64,000 bases of DNA from Pyrenula massariospora (Eukaryota > Ascomycota > Eurotiomycetes > Pyrenulales > Pyrenulaceae): the NCBI GenBank assembly GCA_021030905.1, contig JAGFMI010000008.1, positions 1-64,000 of the forward strand. Direction: 5' to 3'. The notes beneath the pieces were generated by a model that searched no databases, was not told where the DNA came from, and worked only from the letters and a program-made list of their open reading frames with translations. The translations under genes and the position numbers were made by a program. Below are positions 44,209-57,165 of this stretch, one piece after another (position 1 is the first letter of the stretch; each line of letters opens with the position of its first letter).

Positions 44209-44767
44209 GGTGTTAACAGGGGTCTGGACTGGTTGGACAGGGAGGGTTCAGAGTGTTAAGCGAAGGGTTGGACTGGATGGGGACTACGAGAGATTAGATG
44301 CTCGGTCTATGGAGTAGTGCAAGAGGGCAGGCCTTGTCGAGTTACTGGAGCTGTCGTGCTCCTATTGCATGATATGTCCAATAGGCGATCACATTGTTAA
44401 ATTGCTGGTTGTAGTCTTGGAGGGTGGATTGTCGCATCACGAACTCGGAAGCCAGATGAGATGTCGGGAAAATTTCGTATAATCGAAAGAAAGCATCTTT
44501 CTTAACTAAAACGGCTTCGACTTTTGTTTTAGCTCTGCCTCCCACGGCCAAGATTCTTTCCAGGTATTAGCCTGAGCCTCAACGCCGCTCATGCATGCAT
44601 TGCCATGTTCCTTGCTTCCCTAACCCAAAGGCCCTAACGCCAGAACCACGGGCCATGTGCATCAACAGGGCCGTTGTGATAAATGATATGCCATGATTCA
44701 CAGCCACAACTCCAGACCCATCAAATATGCAAGAAATCTCCCTAGCCCACGATCTTGCAGCTCAGAA
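44209..44767. other. Convergent intergenic region
   Basis: About 560 bases between the 3' ends of the S19 and TAF10 genes. No supported feature; the 69-codon minus-strand frame at 44342-44551 is not recognised. Confidence 0.45.
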
Positions 44768-45673
44768 TCACCGATAAAACTCCCCTCTTTTCACATTAAT
44801 CCCGTATTCCCCAACCGCCATACCCAAATCCTCCATTGTCAACACCGTCCTCCCTCCGCCGCTGCCTCCCTGTCCACCACCGCCATACCCGGCCCTTTGA
44901 ACACCAAGCTGCGTCTGCCCTCTCCCACTTGGCGCTCCGCCGCCACCAGCCGGTTGCGCTCCACCTGCTGGTGGAGCGCCGACGCTGCCCATGAAATTTG
45001 CAGTCGAGGAGGTATTGTTGGAGGCGCGGATTCGAGAATACTGGTATGCGTCTGCGGCGATATCTGCGACGAACTTTTGGGTCGCTAGGGCAAGGAGGCG
45101 AGCGAGGGGGAGAGGCGTGCTGTTGGGAGACGGACCGGGAGGTGGGAGGCCGGAAAGAGTGAGGTAGTGGGCGGTCACAGCGTCAGGGATCTGTGTGTGA
45201 TGAAGACTATTTAACTAAGATGTCCAATAGAAGATAAGAGGAATCGGACACAAGGTAAGTGTTAAAGATTTGTTTATCAGAAGCTAGGAAATGCGCGCAG
45301 CTGTACTCAATAGCAGGCTTGGAATAACTCGAAGGAACAAAGATTGTGCCGCTTTTAAGATGGCAAAGCATAAACATACAATCGGCGCAAAATCATCCAT
45401 CCTCCCCAGGAACTCTCTCAAGCTGGCATCTTTCCGGCTTGGCGGCGGACCGCTTCGTGGTAGCTCAGTATTGGGTGCTTCTGCTGCCGCTTGCGGGGCG
45501 CTGCTTTCTTCCGGTACTTCTGTAGTTCCACCCATTATCTCGTCTTCAATATCTGCGTCATTATTGATGGTTGCGTTCTGGTCGGAGTCTGGATCGGCTT
45601 CAACTGTGGAAGGTTCGTCGCCTTGAAGGGTTGTGGATTCGAGGGTTCCAGAGGAATCATTGAGGGTGGCCAT
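44768..45673 (-). CDS. TAF10: Transcription initiation factor TFIID/SAGA subunit TAF10
   Basis: Exons 45380-45673 and 44768-45190 encode 238 residues; the intron is 189 bp, longest among the assigned genes. TAF10 is a histone-fold subunit shared by TFIID and SAGA. Visible core: [15 protein letters not shown] joined to [46 protein letters not shown], and [19 protein letters not shown] at the end. A Gly/Ala/Pro-rich insert (about residues 165-210) lies in the loop before the last helix, as in other ascomycete TAF10 proteins. The N-terminal ~75 residues are acidic and disordered. Confidence 0.94.
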
Positions 45674-46348
45674 GCTAAGGAGACGCGATGAAGGCCTCAG
45701 TCGCGAGTCTGCGAGGCGTCGCGTTCGAGAGAGAAGGAGCTTGTCGGCGGTTATATATGTGGAATAGCTGAAGTAAGGTCAAGGCAAGGGTAACGTGGAG
45801 AAGCCTTAGTATGTTCGGCTCGGCAACGAAGTCAAAGCTCGGACCGAATATGTCCGACAAGAAGACTGAAGACGATACAGCTCGGGTTAAATGGTTTTCT
45901 CAGTTTAATCGTCTGCATGACGATATCCCCACAGTCTATGCCTTGACGATATTCTAAACTGGATATGGTCAGGCTGGGCTGTCTCGCTCGAGGTTATTCA
46001 CGCGCCGTGGGCACAGAAGAAGCCGGAGAAAGTTCAGGTCACTTTTGATGCCATTTAATTGGATACATGTTTTTCATTGCGCCCTTTCATGTCAAATGTA
46101 CACGACGTAACAGAACTGTCCTATTGGCTCTTCTTCGACCTAACCTCGCAAGCGATGCATGATGACTCAAGAAGAGAGAGAGACAAAACCCCAAACCAAT
46201 CCTTTTCATTCACGACAGTAGACGCAAATACCCTTCAGACGCAAAGTCGGTACCGAGTGAGTGATAGAAACAAAACAGAGGCCGAAGCTGGAGAACGTCT
46301 CTTCAGCTTATGCCATTCGTCAATTCCAGCTGCCTCGCAGACAAATCT
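45674..46348. other. Intergenic between TAF10 and the Fpk1-type kinase
   Basis: 675 bases: the 5' flank of TAF10 and the 3' flank of the kinase gene, both on the minus strand. No other feature is seen. Confidence 0.45.
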
Positions 46349-48416
46349 TCAGCGGCCGTTGGTCATTGAATGGTGGTTTTCATCGTCGTCATGGTGAAGC
46401 GTGACGCTGTTAAAATCAAGGAACGGATCATCGATTTCGCCTGCAGGAGTCGCAAGACCAGAATCCATTGGCACCCCTTTCAGCTTGCTGGCGCTGATAT
46501 CCATACTAGCGCTTTCCCGAACGTTGCGGAAGTTGACCGTGTCAATGGCGCGGCCTTGATGAGGGATCATTGGTGGTTTCATGTGACGAAGCAATGCCCA
46601 AGTAATAGGCTTGAAAAAGGGATGATTTTTTACGTCAGAAGCACCGGCACGAGAGCCCAATCTTCGCATTTCATCTTTGACGAGCAATTTCCGAATGACA
46701 GCTTTGCAAAGACTAGGGAATCGTTAACGACGTCAAATTGACAGTCTTGGCCGAAAACTTACTGAGACACTTGGGCCACGCCTGAATGTTCCGGAAAAGG
46801 TACTTCATCACGTAGAATGTTGGCAAACGTAGCATTACGATTCTTTCCCTTGAACGGTGTGATACCAAATAGCATCTCATAGATCAGGATGCCCAAAGTC
46901 CACCAGTCAACGGCGCTCGTGTGACCGCAACCTTTGATGACCTCGGGAGCGATGTATTCTTCGGTGCCAACAAAGGAGTTCGTTCTGAAGTCGGCAATGC
47001 ATGCTTTCGTATCCACAAGCGGCATCTGGTTTGGACCAGTCCCAGTGCGGCCAAGAATCATGGTCGGAGCTCCACCTGAGTCAGATTGTTTGGACAGGTC
47101 AAAGTCTGACAGCATTATGTGGCCTGATTGATGCAGAAGGATATCTAAGGGAGTCAGTTTTGCTTGAAAAAATTTTTGAAAATTGCGTACTCTCAGGCTT
47201 CAAGTCTCTGTAAATGAAACCCATCAAGTGGAGATATTCAAGCGCAGCTGTAACTTCGGCAGCATAAAATCTTGCATCGTCCTCTGCCACGCATTTACCG
47301 GGTCTGGTCTGAAGAGCTGGAGATTGTTCAGCCAGGTTGAAAAAGTAGAAGACGCATCATACCTCGGAAAAATTCCCCGCCGCTGCAATATTCCATGCAG
47401 AGATACAAGTGATCTTCGGATTGGAAAGAATGATATAGTGTGACGATGAAGGGGTGATTGCTAGTTGCCAAAATCTCCTGTTCTGCTAGGGCACGTTTTA
47501 TCTTGTTTCTCTTGATCATCTCCTTTTTGCTAAGCACTGATGACAGAAAGTCAGCCAGTCAATGAGAAGTTAGCTGGATAAGGCTGCACCAACCTTTCAT
47601 AGCGTACAGTCGGTTCGACTTTTTCTCTCTCACCAGGTATACTTTACCAACGTCGCCCTTCCCGATCAGTTTTATCTTGTCAAAACTGCCAGGTCCGACT
47701 TCAACGTTTCTAACTTTGATGGAGTTAGAGCTGTAGGTTCTTCGAAATGCTATTGAATTTCTTATTTGGCCTGGAGACGGTAACTTTTCTCCTGGTTTCG
47801 GTACCGGAAGGAGTGCCGGATCATGCTGTCCAACCATGCTCACCTTAGGCGAACCGCCGCCATGTTGCACCAGAGGTTCTTTTCCCAATTCTGCTGTCTT
47901 CGGCCTGTCATCAGACTTTCCGCTAGCAAAGAGACCCTGGGCGTTTGGCGCTGAAGCCACTCTGCGCAGTTTTCTAGCAAGCTCTTCTTTCCCAGCTGTC
48001 GTAGCATGGTCATTGGCTCCACTCACGCCTTCGACCCGGTATTTCGGAGTATCCGGAGGTGATGGTGGAACGCTTCCCTCGTTGTGATGCCGTAAGACTG
48101 GTGGCCCTTGGTGTGCAAAATAGGGATTCGCATGAGCAGTGGGGGACATGCCCTCTTCTAAGGGATTGCCTTCGCTTGCGACCGTTGTTGATCGATTGCG
48201 GCCAATTCCGGGCAGGAAACGTGACTGTCGGAACGTCGACTTGTTTTCTGACTTGGGTGTTGGGAGGCCATCGCTATTGACAACTGTGTGGTTGGAGCTA
48301 TTGATCCGGAAAAAATTCCTTATTTTAGAGGGGATATGTACTGTCGTCGAGGGCTCGTTTGCATGTCTCTTGGAAGAAAGGGTTAGGCCCGAAAAGTTTC
48401 GTCTTTCGGTGGTCAT
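46349..48416 (-). CDS. AGC-family kinase NRC-2/Fpk1 (flippase kinase type)
   Basis: Exons 47594-48416, 47363-47536, 47191-47316, 46763-47144 and 46349-46712 give 622 residues. It matches Neurospora NRC-2 and yeast Fpk1/Kin82, which phosphorylate P4-ATPase flippases and so control lipid asymmetry and polar growth. Catalytic features: glycine loop G252-K-G254-DV-G257, K274 in LYAMK, YRDLKPEN with D370, and DFD (388-390) in place of DFG. The activation segment is long, with [14 protein letters not shown] ending at 442. A regulatory N-terminus of ~240 residues is Ser/Pro-rich. The kinase tail is rich in acidic residues. DFD and the long insert before APE are normal for this subgroup. All introns are 46-57 bp. 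The ATG at 48416 was chosen over an upstream TTG. Confidence 0.93.
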
Positions 48417-49795
48417 GGTGGCAGAAAGAAGGTGGGTTCTCAAGCGGAGGGATAAGAGGGTGAGCGAGAGTACTATCCGTCTTCGTTCAGAGAACCGGTT
48501 TTTAAAGATCTAAATCATCGCATATCAGAAGGGCTGGAGATACCTGGGAATAGCGAGCTAAATACCTAAGCAAGCCTTGAACGTAGATTAGAGTGACTTG
48601 TGAGCACGGGAATACGTGGGGTGGCACCTCACCAATCCATGGTATTGCTGTTGGAAAGGCGAGTGACAAGGTAGATTAGGTGAAGGAGGATGGAGGGGTC
48701 TTCAATTGAAGCGGATGAAATAGTGCGAACAAGGTGCGAAGTTCAGCATGGTCGCTCGACAGTTGCAGCCATCAAGACGGAGGTACCACTACTACTACCA
48801 CTAAGTTAGCACGAACATTACGGGGAGGGCGCCTCCAAGGCCTCGGCCAGGCGTGTGGCTGCCGGCACTCGCAGAAACAGGGGTCCAGTGACCGACACCC
48901 GGCTGTGACCGACATTACGAGCTTACCCGCGAGTGGAGGCTTCTCGGAATAGCCTCCTCGGGAGCGCCAGGGACGATCCAAATGACCGTCTTAACCTCGT
49001 ATGACCGTCATGACATGACTGCTTAGAAATGCGGCAGGTTGCAACCATTCTTGGCCGCCTCGTGTCTGTCTTTGCCACCTTAACCTCGCCCCTTATTCTG
49101 GTAATCATTGCTTCGACAGGACTTTTTCAAACATCGCCATGTCCTGACATGCAATGCCTCCCTCAACGCACACTGATTACAGCAAAGACGAACTCGTCCA
49201 ACGCCACACAAGGGATTTGGCAACAGTAGCTCTCTGTTAGTGGTCTGGAGACAATGGTTGATTTCACATTCAACAATTACGCGCGAATGTCGTCAATCAA
49301 TGAATCTTTGATTTATGCCTTTCCATCTAGGGACCTGCAAAGGAATCAATCTACTCAATGGGCAAGACTCTTCTCCAATTGTAGCTATGTTCCCCTTCTA
49401 AAGTTGCCATGCAAACCTAGAATAACCTAACACTGTGATTTGACCCGTTTTCCTCAGCTCCTTCGTTTCATAACTCATAGAGTCGTATTTCTGGCGTATG
49501 ATCTATGTCTTTGAAGAAAAGAGAAGTCGAAGACTGCAAAGTGAATGGTGGCTGAATACCAGAAGTTCCACCTATGATATAGTGTAAAACGAGTAGTGGC
49601 ATTCGGTTGTGCGTATGAACGAGGAATAAGATCAAGTACTGGATTTCTTGCGGATGGAGTAGCGTCGCCGGCGATGTGACAAACCTTCCATGCGAAAACG
49701 ACCCATCAGAAACAGCACGACGATGAAGCATTCAGCGGTTAGGGAAATCTTCCATAAAACGAGCTGCATGGCCCGTGATAGAGGATCCGAAAGAG
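48417..49795. other. Intergenic, 5' flank of the kinase gene
   Basis: About 1.4 kb. A 66-codon plus-strand frame (49029-49229) starts with ATG and a hydrophobic stretch like a signal sequence, but nothing else supports it. No repeat or RNA gene is seen. Confidence 0.4.
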
Positions 49796-52700
49796 TTAGC
49801 CATGGGACGGAGCATTGAAAGCGTCATCTGCACACTGTCGGCGAAAGGGGGAAAGCCTGCGTCTCTTGAAAGGCGAACCACAGTTGACACCATCTTTAGG
49901 ATCAGTACGACCATCATCTGGTCTCCTACAATCCTTCGACAGATCCTCGGCCAGTACAAGGCCTGTGGATTTGGGCCCATGAATGCATTCGAGATACTTG
50001 TTGAACTTACACCAGATGTCTGAATCCCAGTCCCTCGTGATGCCGGCAGCAGCCTCATAATCCGCTTGCTTTTTTGCCGCGGCCTCGACTTTGGCTGGCT
50101 CCATTTGGGCGTCTTGTTCGCGAGACTGCCCGCGTTGATTCGCAAGCCCGGTCAGTTGCTGATCACGCGTACCCAAGTAAGTATGTCTGAATTGTCGGAT
50201 GCGTGTTGGTGAGTCAGAAGGTTGGCTACCCATTACCACTCCCAATGCTTCAGCAGCACCACTGACGGCTTCCACATGCCCCTGAGCTGCAAGCTTTTGA
50301 ACAACCGCAACAGACCTTTTTTCGCCAACTTCGTTTTCGTGGTATACAAGAGGCTCTTTGAATTGCCGTAACTTGCTGGCTTGGGCGACAGCTTGTTCAG
50401 CCTCCCGCTTCTTTTTCAAAAAGTTCTCGACAGACATGCCACGGATCCAAGCATCTAGCCAGGCAGGGTCTTTTGGCTCGGCATGCTTCAAACATCGCCG
50501 GGATGGACGCTTCGTGTCATCCCGAATATGTTTCAAATTGGACTTGAATTCGTTGCTCCAACTGGAATTCATGTCAGGCGCTGGGTCTTTCCATCCAGTC
50601 TTTGCAAGTCGTTGCTTCTCAGCTTGTGGCTTATGATGACGAGACCTACAGCCCAACATCAATAACTTGTAGCCAATTAAAAGGAGGTTGACTCACTCAT
50701 CTGACACGATGGTACCCGAACTTGCAACAGAGTGCTTCGAACAATCGTCACATTCGTTCTCCATTTGGTAGCGATCAGGCTCAGCAGCACCTCGCTTGGC
50801 AAAGACAGAGTCTGGCCTTCGAATCCAATAACGTCGTTCACTATTATCCAAGGCGTCCCACTGTTCGTTAGTCTTTGGCTCCTGCTTGCCGATCCCGACC
50901 ACTTCCTTGAACTTATCACTGTCCCATAGCTTAACCAGCGTGCGCACCCCAGGGTCTTGGCGTAGGGCATCAAGAATCTGATCTTGGAAATACTCGAAGC
51001 GCTTCTGGCTCTGCAGATTTGCCCAGCGACTCGTCTGCGTGACGTGGTCATCATTATTTTGAAAGATTATTTTGCCTAGGCAGCCAGGGTCCTCTTCCGA
51101 TTTAAGGCGGTCGATCGTGTCGGGATCCCAACACTGCTCTTCGGTATAGCCTCTCCATTCTTTCACTTGTCTCTTGGCATCTTTTACCATTTGCTCAGTT
51201 GTCGCGTCCTTGCGCCGATCTCGTAGTGTGCGCTCAGAGTGGGCCGTGACACTTTTATGTGCCTTCCCAATTCTGTCCTGCAACACATACTCAAACTGAT
51301 CCTGATCTGTACCTAGCTCTCCATCGGCTGGCGCAGAAAGATTATCAAAGCCCTCCAAAAGTCCGGGAGTTTGAGTGCGCTCGGATGGTAAGAAGTGATT
51401 GGTGCCGTCGAAAGCCGTCCCACCAAGCAATTGGAAGTCTTGATAAATACCTGGACAAGTAGAAGAAGGTTGGGAGCTGTCGTCATTTTGACCATGCTCA
51501 ATAGACACGTTCACATGAGACTGCTCGACACTTGAATTTGACCGTGTTGTCTGAGACGCCTTCGGTTGAATTGATCGTAACGGAGCTCTAGTCTGCGTGT
51601 TTTCAGGCTTTCTGAGATGAGATTGAGGCAAAGCATGGAAATCACTATTTGGCGACGTAATTGGACTCGTTGGTGAAAAGGTGGCAGCGTCAACATTGAG
51701 ATGGCTCCGGGGGGAAGTGTATTCGCCGGTAGCGTTAGCTTGAGCCTGGTTTTCTGGGACCCTCTCCTGTAGTGCAAAATTGTCTACGAGGGCGGAAACA
51801 CGATTCTCGGTCAACTTCTCAAAATGTTGCTTGGCTTTCTGTGCCATGGAAATTTCGTGCTGTAGGTCTTGGTGTCGACGCTTTACGAACTCTTGGTGAC
51901 GAGGGAAGTCTTCAGCAGTGATGACAATCCTGTGTTGGAGTTCAAAGTGAGCAATCTCACGGTTGAAATTTTGTAGCTCCTGCTTCTTTGCCTCGAGTAG
52001 TCTTTCCGCATCCTCGAGGCATTTGAGTGAGGTGGTATTGTCAACAGCGAGATTGACTGCGCTTCCTTTTTCAGTGCACTGGTTCCCGGTGATGTTGTCA
52101 TAAGAGGAGTGATAGGTCACAGGCCTCGACTGATTCAACGGAAGTGGGAGAGACCCGGTTGGGTTCTGTAAGCTCATCGCAGGTGTGGATGATTGCAAAG
52201 GTGACACAAAGTTTGATTGGGTTGACTGAAACGGTACGGGAAAGGCAGAGCATGGAGTGGTGGCTGGAGTGAAACCCAGCGGTGAAAATAACTCACGGTT
52301 CGCTACGTTGGGCAGATTGGTACCGTTACTGCTGACAGTCGCCTCAAATGAACCCCTTGGAGCTGTGCTAAGAAGCGGAGCCGCAGGAAAACTTGGAGCC
52401 GGCGATTGTAGCAAAGGAGGTGAGTTCAGCATGGGGCCAGTAGGGATCCATGTGAGGTTTCCAAAAGGGCCTTGCGTTTGGCAAGGTGGATTCAGCATCA
52501 TCGGTGTATGATAGCTTGGGAGTGCGATGTCAGGCATAGTAGCGAAGCCTGGTATACAACCCGCCGGGGAATGGGACTTGGAAGCGAGGCCTTCGGAAGC
52601 TGCATTATTAGGGACCATACCTGGGTGGCTGCCAAAGCGCGAGTCGCCGTTATTAACATCAAGAGGCCTGTATGTGCCATATGAGACTTCTGGTTGGCGA

Positions 52701-53351
52701 CGCTTGGTCATAACATCAGCGCTGTACCTCGGTAAGGAACTTGTTTCACCCCTCGCATGATTAATGGGAAATTTTGGCGGTGCCATTCTTTCCATTGGAA
52801 CAATGCGACCGCCAGCTGTCACACGCTGATGAGTTGGAGAGGAATGCTTCTTGAGGAAGTGTGCAAATCCTGGGTCAATCTTTGCGTAGCCGTTGCCGTT
52901 TACGTTTTCCTTGACCATGGCATTCTCTTCTCTCGAAACAATACCAACGCCGTCGTCTGTTGTTGCTGCTGAAGCCATAGATACGTCCCTTACTCGATTG
53001 CCAGGGATGTTGTTTAGCGCTCTGGTTGATGTACTGACTTGATTGTAGGGCTTGACCAATTCGACGACTGATCCAGAAATAAGTCAGGAATCTTTCTAAA
53101 ATCATGCCACCAAGAATGAAGCAGGTTAACTTGCCTTCTCTGTCTGCCTCTGGGTTGAATCTGCCCCAGTTCACAATACAGCGGCATGTTCGACCCATTT
53201 GGAGCAGCCGCTCGACAGTGTAGCGTCGGGGAGGTACAATAGCAACGCTGTCGTTCTCTCCAGCTTGATCGTGTGGGTCCGGATTGATGTATCCTCCGTG
53301 TCGTACGAAAATCCTCAGAGATGGTTCGCCAACATTCTCGATCTGCATCAT
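49796..53351 (-). CDS. Large fungal protein of unknown function (1,145 aa)
   Basis: Exons 53135-53351, 50697-53067 and 49796-50645 keep one frame. The first intron is read as GC-AG (GCAAGT donor, 67 bp), since no GT donor fits; the second is GT-AG, 51 bp. The first ~70 residues look folded (IENVGEPSLRIFVRHGGYI, RYTVERLLQMGRTCRCIVNW). Residues ~75-415 are Pro/Ser/Asn-rich. A coiled coil covers about 418-500 (ERLLEAKKQELQNFNREIAH). Further on is a Glu/Arg/Trp-rich region with EQCWDPDTIDRLKSEEDPGC and RFEYFQDQILDALRQDPG, and a CDDC motif near the end of exon 2. The last exon is charged, with DPAWLDAWIRGMSVENFLKK. I recognise no family. The start ATG is the first in frame but an upstream exon is possible. 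Confidence 0.7.
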
Positions 53352-56196
53352 GGCGAATGATGTTTGCAACGTATATCAATGAAAGGGGGTTGAGGTTGGA
53401 GCAAGTCAACGGACTGCAGGTGGTTGGAAAGAATGTGGTGGCCGAAACGTTTCACAAGATAAAGTTGTGGATGCCGATATCTCGACTGCTTCTAGAGACT
53501 TGCGATCAGCAATGGCGCAACAGACTGGCTACGAAAATTACAGATCGTACCTCTGATCCAATGGCGATAGAACGATTTCCAAAATCTCCTGGCTTGATTA
53601 GCCTCTGGTTTGCTTCAGATTTGTAAAGCGGCCGTGAAGATTCTGGAAGCATTCAGATGGGAGCCCGAGAGTGATCTCCAACAGTGGAAGAAGACGGCCA
53701 GGCTCCGGAATTTGACTTGAGAGATATTTGCGGTGCCAGACTGGCAATATCTCGGGACAAGAATGCGCGGGAGAGGGCTAAGGTACTTACCAAAAGTCAG
53801 GCCTGGTGGTAGCCTCCGCAAAGGAATGGGACGTCAAGAGGTTGCGGCATGAATTGCATGACGGTGCTGGAGAGGAGAGGACAGACTTAAGAGAAGGAGA
53901 CTGCATGGTCTTGCAGCAGCAACAACCGCTGGTCGACAGTTCTTACCGCCCTGTAAAATTCTAGTACAGGCGCAAAGCGTACGGGTCGCCGCTGCTCACG
54001 GCGCGTCATTTGAGGCTTTCTTGCCATGAAATTGATTAGAGGTGCTAATCAATGAATGTCGGAGCGAGTCACAACCGAGGATTGGATAATATTTGATTTG
54101 GTCCCTAGAAGATGGCTGTGACGACCAAGACTTCAGATCATGGTTGAGAGTAACCCAGTCAAGGATGCTCTTCTGCTGGTCATGGTAAATGACACCAGAA
54201 CATGGGCGTGTCAAAGACGGAGATAGGGGGCTCATCCACACTTGAAGACGATTATTTGTTAGAAGCCCAGCCCAGCCCAGAACTTATCCCCTTTTCAGAT
54301 AACGCCATCCGTGAAAGATGCAGAGACTAAAAGGTGTAGTAGAGGCAATTGGGGTTACGGAAAGCCACGGTAAATGTGGTGTCTAGAAGCAGAACATCAA
54401 ACTTGTTTGGAGAAATATAGATCCAAAAAGGTAGAATCCTACAACCTTAGTATAGGTTGAAATAAGGATCGATAGGATGTCTGTCCGAGTTCAGGCACAT
54501 CATCGGCCGCTTCGAATGAGGAGTCTCAGATCGAAGGAGAGGATACCTGGTGCAAGAGCCTTGCCGAAGGACTTGGTAGACCTGTTGTATCGCGGCGCGC
54601 TCGCCTTCGGGCCTATTACATCGTGCAGTTTTCCCACTCAATACCCTCAACCCGTCTCAGTTTTAGCACTGGAGAATTAGACGAATAGATAATATCAGAA
54701 ACTCAAAGCAATCTTCATAGAAGCTGCATTGTCCTATAACCCGTCAATCGAGAAGGGGACTCATCATGCCATGCATCTTCAAAAACAAGGGTGGGCTTTG
54801 GAACCGCAGGTTGAGCCCGAATCGCGAGGTGGATTGCAGCTCGTTTGTTGCAGGCGCAAGCAGTCCTCAATCCTTGGCATAGTTGCTCCCGCATTCGAGT
54901 CCCATTCGAAGGCGCGAAATTCTGATGAACCGCTGCAGATACTGACACCGAGAATGTTCAAGCTGTAAAAGGAGTTCAAGGCAAATCTCGCCCAGAACCG
55001 GCATAATAAAGGCTAACCGCCAAGAATCCGCCGCTGCTCCCGTCCGATGCTGACATGCCGCAGGATTCACGACTACTTGCACACAAGAATGCGTACAAGC
55101 AAACTCCTACTCAGAAACAATATGAAGCTAGTTTGGTATACCTCTGATGAGAACACGATTTCGCCTTCACCCAGAAGCTCTACATTGTCAGCCCAAGGCC
55201 AAAATTTCGGTGTCCATGACTATGAAGTGGTCTGTGAAGTCTTCTTGAAATTGATGGTAAAAAAATTACCTGCCAAGTCTTCGTATGACATCTGTTTAGA
55301 CGATGCTGATCCTAGTCGGTGCTTCGAGCAAACCTTTGAATATGTCGGCATCAGATCCCCTGAGCAGCCAGACCTGTCTGACGGCATGCTAGAATTCGAG
55401 CGGTAAAGATCGTCCTATAAAGTCCCAACTAGGATATCCACAGTCGACCAAAGAGCCTCATCATAGAAGGATTTAGAACCCTGGTTTCGCTTGTTAGCCG
55501 AGACAGTACGACCGGTTGCCTATCTCAACCACCTAGATTTCGTCAAGGCCCTTCAACCATTCCTGCTTCATTCCGAGGTATAGTCTGCTTTAGGGTTATC
55601 CAATCGACCACTCTCCAAGAGATAACACCATTCATTTCCAGCAGCGCTTATATGTCAATGCTCGCTAAATGGATCCTTTGGGTAGGCCAAGCTTAGCGCT
55701 CGGTGCGGACGCCTAAGGGCGGGCCTATCAGACTTCTGCTGAGTGTCACAGTAAGGCTTTGTTGGGCTTCCTGGGATGATTCATAATCTCTTAAATATTT
55801 TACGAGGTTCTTCTATCGAAAGCTTTAGTGTGCCTTTTCCCTGTCTCAAAACACTGTACGGTGCCTTGATCCTTGATCGCTTGAAAGATGGTCAAGTATT
55901 GGCAGCTGACGATTCAGCGGATGGTCAACCTGGATTTGATAGTGGTGCACAGCAGCAACAGGGAATGTACAAAGACGGTCCTCGATTGGACGAGGCTAAG
56001 CCAGGACAGAATAGAGCCTTTAAGAGCTGAAGGTAGATCGTCCTGCACAGTAAGAGCCTCCTCTCCCACCTGCCAGATCCATCAGAATCAATAATCGGGT
56101 ATTAATACTGCCTTCTGCCCCCGAATTCCCCTGCCAACCACCCAGTCATTACGACCTGTTCAAAACCTCAATTGAGTCACAATTAGAATTTTCGAA
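53352..56196. other. Gene-poor region (2.8 kb)
   Basis: No supported gene. The best frame is 55047-55406 (plus, ATG, 119 codons), with no sure family; a faint resemblance to BTB-type sequence (VHDYEVVCEVFLK) is too weak to call. Other frames are short and conflicting. There are no RNA genes or clear repeats. The left end includes the 5' flank of the 1,145-residue gene. Confidence 0.4.
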
Positions 56197-56521
56197 ATGC
56201 TTCTGTCTCTCTTGGGAGCCCTTCTCTATGCGCTACCTAGCACCTTCACTTCCCCCGTCCTCGCTCAGGGGTATGACATTGCTCTTACAACAGTATCGGC
56301 CTTGGACAAGCGAAGCGTCAAGGAAGGCACCGGCTGCGATGCTCCTGGAACCTACGACTGCTCCACAAATGATACTGATATTGTAAGTTCTTCCTCCCTC
56401 CTATCTGCTTTGAACGGGGTTTAAATGACATCGTATATAGCTCGTGTGCAATGCATCCCGTGTCTGGCAGTTCCAAGCCTCATGCGGCGTACCCACATGT
56501 CGGGACGCACATTGCTATTGA
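56197..56521 (+). CDS. Small secreted cysteine-rich protein (effector-like)
   Basis: Exons 56197-56382 and 56441-56521, with a 58 bp GTAAGT/TATAG intron, encode 88 residues. Residues 1-24 form a signal peptide (LLSLLGALLYAL core, cleavage near VLAQ). A Lys-Arg pair at 38-39 is a likely Kex2 site. All six cysteines (47, 55, 65, 77, 82, 87) lie after it, so the mature ~49-residue domain could form three disulphides. The pattern GTYDC...ILVCNASRVWQF...SCG recurs in many small secreted fungal proteins, some host-associated. It lies alone in a gene-poor stretch. Without splicing the frame would end at a stop after 75 codons and lose four cysteines. Its target and function are unknown. Confidence 0.8.
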
Positions 56522-57165
56522 GGATCTCAGTCAAGAACCCCAGACGACGTTTTGAAAGTTGGAATTTTAGAACGAGCTTAGAAGACATTCGTTTGAAAGC
56601 GGCAAGGACCGTGTTGAGCTGTAGGGCTTTCATTGGTTTTTCGAGAGAAAACATTATGTGAGCAGATAGGGAGAGAACTACATAGCTAGGTGTCGAGTTA
56701 AAATCAACATATACACATTCTTTAACCATGCTCGAGCTAGTAAAAGAGTCTGGCCCAACCTTTCAAGATTCTTTCGGATCGAGTATTCTCCTTGAAGATG
56801 AATCTAGACTATATAAGCTTGGGAAGGGAAACCACAACTTTGCATCTCGTTGCGAAACGAGACTCTACGATGGCCTCAAGCAAACAGGACTTTGGTTGAG
56901 CGTAGACAAGCAGTTTGTCAAGATCTGTACACTGCAAAGACGAAATTGGATCGAATTTCATCGCCTCTATAGCCTCATTAGATTATCAGTGGCACAATTG
57001 GCAATAGTCTCTGTCCTATGCAAGGTCTCTACAACTACAAGCAAACATACAAGGAAAGGCAGAACCACTCATACAAAACAGTGATCAACAGCGTTCAAGT
57101 AGACCCCCGAGCTTCAAGCACAGTGGCCAAAGATGCTCGCCATGCCAAACAATCAATCGACCACC
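56522..57165. other. Intergenic, one unassigned frame
   Basis: A plus-strand frame at 56728-57084 (118 codons) begins with CTG rather than ATG as the first in-frame start-like codon and matches nothing I know. No other feature. Confidence 0.4.

Noticed and set aside
49029-49229. 66-codon frame as a small secreted protein
   Set aside because: Hydrophobic start but no mature-domain pattern or other evidence, unlike 56197-56521.
55047-55406. 119-codon frame as a BTB-domain gene
   Set aside because: Only a faint resemblance over ~12 residues and no flanking exons.
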